NCBI RefSeq assembly: GCF_040807025.1
Contig: NC_090942.1
Coordinates: forward strand, 203,476,747-203,540,746
Reading direction: 5' to 3'
DNA length: 64,000 nt
DNA from: Struthio camelus
Taxonomy: Eukaryota > Chordata > Aves > Struthioniformes > Struthionidae
Position 1 is the stretch's first letter, and each line of letters starts with the position of its first letter. Made by a program: the position numbers and the translations under genes. The notes beneath the pieces are model-generated. The model searched no databases. It had not been told where the DNA came from and worked only from the letters and a program-made list of their open reading frames with translations. Below are positions 34,642 through 45,727 of this stretch, in pieces.

Positions 34642-35101
34642 TTCAAAATATGATTGTGATGTTAAATTTATGAACTCTTCCAAATATATTTGCAGAGGAT
34701 ATCCTGGATGTATCAAGCCAAATGTTTGAAATCAAGCTGGAGACCATGCAGAGCCTGTTTCACATTATGGATTCTATCACTGAGTTGTAGCAAGCTCAAA
34801 AAGCAAAAGATGATATAGAAGATACTGTGAGGGAAAGGAAGAGGGAGGAGTAAAGACCCATGCAAAGGAAGGAGGTATTTTTATGGGGAGAGCTTGATGT
34901 GGATCAACTTGTTAAAACTAACAACTTTGTGCTTAAATTTTTCATTGAGATTACTTATATCTTGTATGTGTTGTTTTCAATATGTATATGCCTCAGAGAG
35001 GGCTGGGGCTGTCTACTGTATAGTACCTCTGTTGTTCAGTTCTCTTGTTTGTGTGTATGCTTGCATTTGCAGTAGGCTGTAGAGAAGCGTAGTTAGGTTA
35101 C

Positions 35102-35107
35102 AATAAA
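35102..35107 (+). terminator. Candidate poly(A) signal AATAAA for SKA3
   Basis: AATAAA in GTTACAATAAAGG lies 1.29 kb after the read-through stop. It would end a transcript that includes the 34.4 or 34.7 kb exon candidates. Confidence 0.45.
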
Positions 35108-38100
35108 GGAACAGTTCAGTATATTGCCTTAGAAAGTGAATCTCTCTGGATGTTCTGATGACACTGTATCTTTTCAGCACTGAGTTTGAAAATGTACTAC
35201 TTCAGCAGTGTTTGATATCTTCAGCAGAAAAGTAAGTTGTTTTTTTTATGTGAAAAGTAACTACTGTTTTACTATTTAATGCACTTCTATGATATTTGTC
35301 ACTTCTGCAGTGTTAAGGATTATCAAAGAGAGATTCTTTCATCAGGCTCTCTCTTACCCATCTGATTGTCAGGCATCAGAAATGCTTCTCTTGCAATTAT
35401 GTTTTATTGCGTAGACATCATGTTAGGTACTGTACATCTGTGTCCCTTTGGACAGTCTAACGTCTATAGCCCTAAAGGATGACTCTGTCCTGAATATGAA
35501 TTATTTGAAAATATTGTGTAGTTGGTACTGGTCATGTATCTGATGTGTCTCTGGCTGATAAAAAAGATTTGCCGGCGGGTAGATGATTGCTTTGCTCTCC
35601 CCTGTGCTGTTGCCACAGCTGGTGTCGTTTCCAATAATGCAAATACCTTCCTTCAGTAGCTGACCAAACTTAAGCTCTCAGACCTGTTTGGTGCTTTTTT
35701 GGTCTCTGGTAGTCATAGCAACTGGTGCTTTTTCCAAAAGAGACTTTATTCCTGTCAAGGATACATACTTAGGACTTCTTTTTGTTCAGAGCTGATTTGC
35801 CCTTACTAGTGCCAGCTGTCCATGATTCCTCTGAGTGACCCCCAGTACTGCTCTTAATTAGTTGTATGTGGTCTTCTGTTGACTGTTAAAATTTTATCGC
35901 TCACATATGGGTATGCAACAGATGAGAATGGAGTAACTGACGGAGGAGATGGGGAGAAGCGCGTACTGTTCTGAGTTTTCCGAACACAGCTCCACGTTCT
36001 TTGAAGTCCTAAGGGTGTGAAAACATCTGGAGACACCTGGAGATATTTCCCCAGCTGCTTAGAGGGCTAAACCTAGCAAGTGTAGAGGCCAGTCACTTTC
36101 TGGGGTGGGTATAGGTCAAATTAACCGGAGAACCTGATTTTCTACTGGTTCTAACCTGAGCACACTGTCATTTTCCGGTGCCAGCTTCTGTTTAAAAATA
36201 CGTATTATTGTATGCCACTTTCTGAGTCTGATCAATACTTTGAATGCTAAGTAAATTTCTTGTCTCAGAAGCTTTTTTTTTGCTTGGCAACTAATCGGAT
36301 GCCCCTGTAATAAACTTACTTGTTCTACCCAACTTCATCAAATAGTGAAGGCTAGACCTACTTCCAACATCTTCATAGATGAACAACTAGTTGGCAGGCT
36401 GGGTGCTAGTCATTGAATTTCCCAGGCCCAAAAAGGTACAAGGTATTTTTGAGAGTGAGAATCCTCGAGCCAGGCAGACTTAACAACACTAAGCAGGAGG
36501 GTTCTCACAGCCTACATTCTCCCTACACAGCACTCCATGGCTGTTTAATGCTGCTATTTTTTTGTCTGAGGCAATTCAAACAGGCTGAAAGACTGTTTCA
36601 CATCAACAGTAGCAAGCAGCCCTGCTGTCCAGGACTTACTAGATTATTTTCAACCTTTCAATTATCAGCTCTTTTGTGAATTCTGTTAAGTCTTTGCCTA
36701 AATTTGAGAACAACATCGCACTACGCTATCTTTCTCCCCATTTGGGGATTATGCTGTTATACCTAGCAGTGTTTGGGTTCTCACTATGAGCCACTTGAAT
36801 CGTCTTTCTTTTTATTGCCCTTGAAACAATGATTTTTACTATTTTATAGCTGTATCATTGACTGGTATGAAAGAGTGATTCAGCTAATATTTTGAGATAC
36901 AGATTTTCTCGAAGGTGGCAGCTGAAATCGTAATAGCTTGAGCAGGCCATAAGGTTTTATGATAATGATGTTGGCACAGGGTTTACAAGTAAGGTTTGAC
37001 AAGTTCGTTTTGTTTTGTTTCTTGCCTACAAAATTACCCTAGTACAAGTAATATTACTGTATGTACTTATGCTTCTGATGTAAAGGGGAATATCTCACTG
37101 AAGTGGTTGTAGTCAGCAATAATACAGACTAGTTTTCCGGTAACTACAGCTTAAGCTGTAGTTTGAGTATCTGGGTAGGGAGCAGCAATTGGCAGAAGTG
37201 AAAACAGCAGCCTGGGAAACTGATCCTGATCTAAAATAACTCCAGGGAAAATAATTGTTTTTATTCAGATTAGTTCCCTCATACAAGTTGCTTTGTGTCC
37301 ATACAGTGAACAACACAAATGGAGATACTGCAACGATCACTAATTTAACCAGGGGGCTGGATGAGGTTAAGACCCTTTTAAAGCCAGTATTGCTCCAGAA
37401 GAAATGCTTGTTCAGCTGCATACTAAAATAGTAGAACAGACAGGCCAGAGGTTCTATGATATAAAAGAAGTTGAAACAAAAGTTACATGTTGATATTCAT
37501 TGTGGGATGAATCTGACAACAGTGGTAGCCTGTCAGGAAGTGCAGTTGGGATAAACAGCAGCTAAATAAGTAACAGCCACACTAGTTCTGCGAGGGACAG
37601 TAGTGGCCTGAAAATAGGCAGAGCTGAGTCAAGGTACAGCTGGGTGTTATGCTTAATCTAATCTAATTGTTAGAGGCTCTTTCACCGCTTCTCTTGCATG
37701 GAACTAACCCACTGTAAAACTGCATGACCTCTAAATTCTGTTTGAGCCACTGAAAGACTAGTATCTTGGTTTCTTTCCTGTTTGTCCTTTCCACGGAGAT
37801 CAGTGATCTTAAACTCACATCTGATCGTGCAGGCAGAAGTTGAGGGAAGGGTGAGAATGGGACCACATCTTCCAGTGGTAGCCTGCAGTCAGAGCAGATT
37901 GACACACCTTGGCATGAAATCACACCTCAATATTTAGAAACCTCTGGGAGGCAACCAAAAGAGCGTGGCTTTTAATTTTCTTTCATTCACTACATCATTC
38001 TTCATCTCTTTGCATTGGCTGCATTACCTAAAATGTGTCAGCTAAGAGAAGCTTCTCTCTTTAACCACATTTATTATCAAAGAAATGTCTCAAATTGTTC

Positions 38101-38816
38101 TGCCCAGGAAGTCCCTTAAAGTAGTAAATGCTTTGCTATCTTGGAAATATTTTGCCTGAGGTTAAACACAAATACAGATCTCACAGTGAAATTAAACTTC
38201 CTAGGTGGCTGTCAAATGAACAAATGACAAGCATTGCTTTTAGGGCCTCCTGTTGTGCTTTTACTGATGTTTTTATAAATCACTGGAATAGTAACTAGAG
38301 TCCGGATTTGTTTGGTTATTCATGAATGCTTTGAATTTTCCATAAGATGTGAAATTTGCATTGTTCTCTGTTTTAGAAAAACCTTTTGTCATTATTCAGC
38401 CATTACAGTATTCGTGGTGGTTGCATGTGTCCCAGCAACATCTATAGTTGATGTTGGAGCTACCCTGTATTTTGGGAGCATCATTTACAGTCCTGTGCCT
38501 TGTTTCTCCATAGGATAGCAATACAGAGATTGTAGCATGTGTGAGGAACAGTGACAACAGCCAGCAGCCACACTATGGAATCTCATATACACTGTTCTGC
38601 AGAAATACACCTTCTACTAAGGTATCAGTTAAAACTGGCTATGTTATCTAACAACTTAACCATGAAACCTCATCCTACTCTTTTTATGGCAATATCCACT
38701 TTAACAAAGGGGTAGTTGAGATAAGGGTAGGGAGCTGCCCAGGCAATGAACTTGCTTAACTTTGTCTTGTCTAACTGAAGTACATAGGAACAAGTAAGCT
38801 GAAAGGTTTTAAAAAA

Positions 38817-38875
38817 TATGTATGTATGTGTGTATGCATATATGCATACATGCATACGTGTGTGTGCGTGTGTAT
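38817..38875. repeat. TATG / TGCATA / TG microsatellite
   Basis: Alternating purine-pyrimidine repeat made of TATG, GCATA and TG units. This composition can form Z-DNA. Confidence 0.85.
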
Positions 38876-40437
38876 TTGCACACAGAAAAAATGTTCCATG
38901 AAAGAAGATGCTCTGCTACATGGGCCTCCCTCCAGGGAGAAGAATAAATGAAGGGGAGTTTTCAGATTCCTGAGTAACATGGCAGGAAGGTGATCGAATG
39001 CCTTCCTAATTGTTGGCACAATGAACTCCTGATTTAAGCTGTGCAGCTGTGTTCCCTAAGCGTTGCTTGTGCAGTTGTTGCAAACTATTAAAATGCCTTG
39101 CTGCATGGTCCCACCTTTCCTTGTCCTCCGTTACAGGATCCCACATCCTCAGCTGCATCAGTACAGTTGCTACTGGAAGACATTCCAGCTTATCCAACCA
39201 CCAGTAACTAGTTGTTGTTTTGCAAGGTTAATTATTCATGGCATCTGTGAGCTGACCACCAAAAACACTGATGTGCTAATGCAAGAAAAGGGTTGGGGCA
39301 GGGGTGGAGGGTGAGCAAGGACCTCTTTTTTCACTGGGGGTAGAAGCTGCCCAGGGAGCAGTATCCTCACACCCTGGTACCAAGCCAGCTATCTGCATGG
39401 CTGCTCTGGTGAGGCTGCAGTTAGGCCATGGTTCCCTGGTCACTTGTGCTTAATGGCTTTCAGCTAGAAGATTTCAGTAGAAGAATAGATGGAAAAAGGT
39501 CAGCTACCGTTTTTCCTGTCTCTTGCTCAGCAATTGAGTGCTGGCAGGTCTTTTAAACCTTCCAAACATGCACTGGGAAGTCGAGGAAAGGAGTACTCAA
39601 GTGACTCCTATTCGAATGGCGCACCCTCAGCTGTGGAGAAAATGCAAGTAGAATAATCACTGCAGGTGTAACCTATAGATAGAGGATAACAGCAGGATGG
39701 GACTTGAGAGCAAACAGTTTTTGGCAAAAAATAGCATACACAGCATGGTTGTCCGGGGTAGGTGCAGATTTCAGGCCTCTGTGAAAGACCCCCAAATCCC
39801 TTGAAGCCTGAAGACATTAAGTCATTTGTTTATACATGCTTAAAGCTGGGAATGCTGTACTCATGCCCTTAGCCAAAACTAAGTAGAGGCCCTAAAAGTA
39901 CCCTCGAAGCTGTTACTTGCAATGTTGACTGGGTTTTTTTTGTTTTTTGTTTTTCTCCTTGCTGAGCTATGAAGAGGTCAAGTGAGTTTTCAGGCCAGCA
40001 TGTCTCTATTTAAGCCTATCATTTCTGTGAGACGGGAAATACTCCCAAGACAGAGAGCTTCCCGAACATCCAGGCTGCTCTGAACCCAAACCTGAGCTAT
40101 TTCTTATATCCAGCGCTGTTCCCTGGCACTCTGGCCAGGCATCTGCGTATTCCATTGACAAGTATTTGTGGCCAGACGCAGCTTGAGCCTTGTAGCTGCT
40201 GTGCAAGACAGGGTAATTTACAGTCTGCGTACTTCAATGTCATCTTCTGTCAGAGCAACTGCTGCTTTTTTTTTAACCCAGCTGATCTGCTGTAATGTCT
40301 AGACACAAGGGCGGAGACAAGAGCAGTAGTTAATTGAATCTCCTTGTTTTTGGCAGCTTGTGTCTTAGCTGTCGCATTACTTTAAAGTAGTATTTGGTGG
40401 AGTAGTACCATAGCTATTGTTATTGATCTGACATATT

Positions 40438-40512
40438 AGGGTTTCCGAGATCTTAAACTGAAATCATTTTTCTATGCTTTCTAAAGCAAGAGTTTAAGAT
40501 CTCGGAAACCCT
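40438..40512. repeat. Perfect 22-bp inverted repeat (hairpin)
   Basis: The left arm 40438-40459 (AGGGTTTCCGAG...) is the exact reverse complement of the right arm 40491-40512. They are separated by 31 bases (40460-40490). The similarity stops abruptly at both edges of each arm. Origin is unknown; see findings. Confidence 0.95.
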
Positions 40513-43500
40513 CATGTAGGATCATGCTGCCATTGTGTGGCAGGAAATGTGTGCTGTTCTGATGCTGTATCCTGTTCCTTCTTTGGCATGCTGGCACACA
40601 TGTGTGTGCGCACACACTCCCACCGTTGCACAGTAACACAGTACCCAGTGCAGCCCACCTCACAGTTCAAGACCATCTTCATCTGGAGGCTGCGGATTCA
40701 GTCCAGGTTGCTTTTAGCCGTGGCAGCTTTTGAGGTTGCCACGCATAACTTTCTGCCCCACAGTAGGGAACAGTTGTAGCATATCTGCAGCCATTGCACT
40801 TCACGGTCGCATCTGCAGAGCAGCCCAGGTTACCTGCTACTAAAGCTAGGAATGGGAAATTAAGGGAGCAGTTTCCTCAGCTTTGTAGCTGGATCCATGT
40901 GCTCTGTGGCTCACTGTGCCAGCGTGGAGCAAGTCTCCCAGCCACAGCTGGTGCAGGATTGCCTAGTGCGTCGTATCCCCCAGCAGAGGGGAAGAGGATG
41001 GGCCTCCTCTGCCTTGCACGGCGTGGATGAGTGTGCAAAGGGGATAGACCTTTCTCACTGCTGAAAGGCAGAAGAAAAACTGAGCCCCTCTGAAGTGGCA
41101 GAGATGAAGGACTAGGGCTGAGAGGAGGTCAGGAGGGTTGTTCGCAGGGGGGAGGCATTTGCGGTATCCCTGGAAGGGCTTAGGCAGGAGGTGAGATAGC
41201 CCAGCTGGTTTTGGGTGCTTATATCTGCATGTGGTAGAAAAGAAATGAAAAGAACAGGACACCTTTTTTGAGAAATATTGTCCGAATCCTTAAAGTTATG
41301 CAGTTAGATTTAAAAAAAAAAAAAAAAAAAAAGAGCTTTGCTGCGGGCTCGTTTTTGAAAAAATTCTCAACCTCACAGCTGTACTTTCATCTGTTACTCC
41401 TTTAAGCATTGAAAAAGATAAGGGAAAACCATACCTCATTCCACTGCCTTGATGAGGGACAAAAATTCCCCATGAAAGCTCTGAATAAAAGAAAGGCCTG
41501 TTAGCTGATGGCTCTGGTATGGTGTTTTCTGCACCACTTTGCACCGCTCTCAGGCAGCTGCCGCGATGCCTGCTCAGAGCTGCCCCGTAGGGTCCCCGGC
41601 AGGCAGGCTTCCCAAACCGAAGGCCTAGAAACCAGTTGGGAATCAGGAAGGGAAATATGAAGAGTATATTATGTGATTCTGCAACTTGGTATCATTTCTT
41701 TTAAGTCTCACCTCTGCCTGCCTTGGCTCCCAGGAGAAAGTTTTCCTTGCAGGCACGCTGCCTTTGCCAGGGCTGCACGAGGCCCAGTGATGCCATTTAC
41801 TCTTTGGCTTTTTTTCCGCCTGGAAATGGCCCTATTCCCTAACTGCAACTGAGACACAACCCAGAGGGGCAGACTAAAGCCCTCTGGGCCCCGTGCAAGA
41901 AGCATGCAGGATTTGGATGGACAGATGGAAAATGAGGAAGAGGGAGCCTCTCCCTGTAATCACTAGAAGGGTCAGCCCTGGAGTAGGGGCAGGGCTGCGA
42001 TCCCATCCCTGCTGTCAGGACTGCGGGTGCGTTGCAGTGTGCCACAGTGTCAGATAAAGTTAAAGCCATTGTCTCAGGTTCCCGAATGGGATGATCTGTG
42101 CATTGAACCTGTTTCATCCTCTTCCCCACACCCTCCCCAGTTTTGTCGTTTTTCAACAAACATTTTGATGTATATTAGTAAAGGCTGTGGTGCTCAGTAG
42201 AGAAATTGCTGATAAATTACACTTTAAACTGCTTTCTCCAGCTTAGATGTTTTAACTCCTGGGGGATAAGACACCACTCTTGCACAAGATTGACGTAGAC
42301 TTTCTCGAAAAGTTGCGTTTCCCCTTCAACGAGGCATTGCAGGGCTCGGCAATCCACCCTCCTCTGCAGGCTGCAGCCTGTGGCACTCCCCGAGTGTACG
42401 GCATTGCTCACCGTTGCTTAGTTTAGAAACTGTGTTTTAACTAACTAACTTCCCCACACCAGATAGCGTTGTAAATATATCATCCTTCTTCAGCTTTTCT
42501 AGTAGTTTTGAAGGACACGCATGAGCTCATTTTCATGAGTGAATTCTCTGACAACTTTCACTCCCAGTTCCAGCTCTTAAAACATCCAGATGGTTGTATC
42601 CCGACACTGTCTAATCTCAAAACTGCTGGTTGTATCCTGATGTCTGATTTCATAACTGCTGTTGTTGGTCTTGATTGTGCAGTGGATTTGGGATTTAGGG
42701 GAACACACACCAGCACTGACTTCTCAAGTGTCTTCACTTAAAAAAAAAAAAAAAAAAAAGAGAGAGAAAAAAAAATTGAACTCTCTTCCCTTCTACATTA
42801 CATTTGTGTGTGAAGTACAAGTGTTCAAGGGCGAATGTCTTTTTAGACAGATGTTTAGCCACAGACACCTGGGGAAGAGGTCAGCTGAGGTTCATACTTC
42901 TGTGGCAGTCACGTGATGGAGACCTCCACACCTAAGCATTCGTGCTGAATGCTTTGCTACTGAAGGCAGTTTTGCTTTTTCAGTTTGCAGTCATTTTGCT
43001 TCTTAGACTGCCAGAAATAAAGCCAATAGGTTGTTCCTATTTTCCTTTGAAGCGTGTGAAGACCTGTTCTGGGCTGTCCCCATGGGAATCTTTGACCCCT
43101 CACTGTGCCCTGGGTCCCGTGCCAGAAGCAAAGCTAAACTACCTTCAGAACAGCTCCGTGAGTCACAGGCATAGGCTCACTTGCTGCTGTTGTTTTATAC
43201 ATTGACTACCTTTAATTACTGAGAATTACACTTAAAGTCACAGCAAAAGCCAGGACAAAAAAATGAGGACATGCCAAGATTCCTGTGTACCTCTAATTGC
43301 AGGTCTCTCTCTGTATTTGGTAGGAGGCTGGTAAATGATGTGATTACATACTAGTTACCACAAGACTCACCTCATTTGTTTTGCAGCACAGAGGATGCCA
43401 CATGGTAAGCAGGCCCCTTCAGTGTGGTCTTTCTTACCTTTCTGTTTACCCAATCCCATAATGCACCAAGAGCCAGAGTGCTGCTCTGCGAGCTGCTGCC

Positions 43501-45256
43501 CAGCACGCAGGCTGGGTTGTGCCTGCTGCAGTGGTCCCCAGTCTGCCCAAACCTGCCAGTGGTGCCAGAAATCACTGGGCCTGCTACAACACCTGGGCTT
43601 CTTGTAGCAGCAGTATCCCAGAGCACCTCTCCTTTGCACCAGTACTGCTTGCGTTCACCCTGGCAAAACATCCCATCCCTGGCCATGCTAGAGTAGCTCC
43701 ATTGGCACTTCCAGCCCTTCCTGTCCTTCCTTACATAGCAGCAGGGATATTGTCATTCCTTTATTGCTCTTTAAAAAAGGGTGAGGACTACTGTTCAACC
43801 TCTTCTGTCTTAAGGGAAAAAATGATTGTAGGCTGCAGGTGAGAGTCTTCAATGAAGGCTGAAATGGCAACTCCTTAGTTTGGAAGCTAGTGGTGGGGCT
43901 CCCCGAGGAGCAGAACATTGCTGTGTATGTACATCGTCAACTCCTGGTCTTGCCTTTCTCTCAGCACGTGCTATCACAATGTGCAGAAAACAAGCACCTG
44001 GCTCTTTGCTTGCCAGCGGGATGCTCAGGGCTCATCTGCAGAGGAATGCAGGGCTGGTATAGCTGGCACATGCTAAAAAACTTGAGACGCCTCGATGTCC
44101 CAAGCTCTCCCTCTGCAGCGGCAGGCAAAACAGGCAGGCTCTGGGAAACTACAGGCCTCCTCAGCCTTCCATTCCGAACCCTAATTTGCTGGGAGGCAGC
44201 TCATCCCTTGCCTCTCTTCTTCCTTTAAAACGTGCTAACAGCAGCTGCTCTCCCTGAGTGCAGAGCCCAGCTCACAGACCAGAGCTCCAGTTCCCCAAGG
44301 ACAAGAGAGAGCCCCTAGTGGCACCTTTTGCTCCCATTTGAGCTTCTGGAAGCAGTTTGCTACGCATCCACCACCAACCTCCAGCTTCATCAGTAACTTA
44401 TAACAGATTTTTTTAGGCCATGCTTGAACTGTTAGTTGGCTTGGCTTTGCTCTGACACCCAAGGATTGCCATAATCTGAGGAACTGGTGCTTCATACAAG
44501 CTGCAAGTATAGGCTGGTCAAGTATTCCCTCCCATACTATTTTAATATTCTGGACCTGTTCCTCATGCCATTTAAGTCAACCTTCAGCTGAGAACACTGA
44601 ATTTCTTCTGGACACATCTCTACAGATAGCCCATCTTCTTAAAAAATAGGAGACTTGGAAAGATAGTTTTTTACCTTCCATTTTTGAATTCTTTTTAAAG
44701 GAGTTGGGTGTATTTGAGTAAGGCAAGCGTGCTGAATCAGTCCTTTCTCTGAGAAGATCCGCAGCTCTTCAGTATCCTGGGACATAGGGTGCCACAAAGA
44801 CCACTTCAGAACATCATGTATTGGCATCATCCTTGTACAAGATGGACCAGCTGCCCGTTGCCCTGGAAAGTTGCAGTGTCCTGCCCTCACCCTCACTCTC
44901 CTGCTGGAGGACAGCCCGCTTTACACCACTCTACCTTCTACGTCAACACATCCACGTCAGCAGGGAGAGCAACACCCAGCTGGCCTACCTACAGCCATAC
45001 TCTTCACAGGCTCATCCTCCCAAATCTGGCCATCAGTGGTTTAAAGAATCTTCCTGGGAAAGGAATCCCTATTAGGCCACCTGCCCCTATACAACAAGCC
45101 CAAAAAGTTACCACACAAAGGCTTCGGGCCCTACTTTTATAGATGGAAGTCTGCTTTTAAGCAGAAGTTGCAGAATTTCTCTGCAGAAATCCAGTTTAAA
45201 ACAAACCAAAAAAAAAAAAAACACAACGCCATCCGAGTCAAAAGATAACATCAATC

Positions 45257-45262
45257 TTTATT
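45257..45262 (-). terminator. SAP18: Poly(A) signal AATAAA for SAP18
   Basis: The minus-strand AATAAA lies about 310 bases after the SAP18 stop codon, the only canonical one at a plausible distance. Confidence 0.75.
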
Positions 45263-45570
45263 CCAAACAAGACAGAACTACAGAACACCTTTAATATTTC
45301 TGGTCATATTTTACAGAAATTTTGAAACACTGGACACACCAACTTACTTTTTAAACTATAACAATCAGGAAAAGAATGATGATGCTTCTAAAAATTTTTC
45401 CTTCAAAAGAAAAAAAATCAGTAAAAATTAAGGTTTAAAAGTTAACTCATTTCTGATGCTTAACTTTGTTTTCAGGTGTTCTTGCTTAGCAACAAAAGCA
45501 AAAAGTAAGCCTGCTTTAGAACAGCAAGTAGGAATAAACTGAAAATATAGTCATACAAAGAAGCAACAGC

Positions 45571-45727
45571 TTAGTATGGTCTCATGCGGCTTGATGGGGG
45601 TGGTGCACGATTCGGAGGAGTAATTGCTATATCCAAGTAGTCTCCTATCTGGAATTTCTGAGACTGCAATGTCATGGAATCATCTGTGCCCTTCCTGCCT
45701 GACATCGTGCTGCCAATCTCCTTCACC
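45571..45727 (-). CDS. SAP18: SAP18 coding exon 4 and stop
   Basis: The 157-bp exon encodes [40 protein letters not shown] and [11 protein letters not shown], then TAA at 45573-45571. The acceptor is CTGTGCAG. Confidence 0.97.

Larger units (their letters stand above)
35236..45240. other. Intergenic region between convergent SKA3 and SAP18
   Basis: There is no recognised gene. Contents seen: an exon-like segment (38514-38621), a TATG/TGCA-type microsatellite (38817-38875), a perfect hairpin (40438-40512), A-runs (41311-41331 and 42740-42758) and a moderately GC-rich stretch with chance ORFs (43.4-45.1 kb). Confidence 0.55.

Noticed and set aside
41311..41331. A-runs here and at 42740 as tails of processed pseudogenes
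   Set aside because: No gene-like sequence or target duplication precedes either run on the matching strand.
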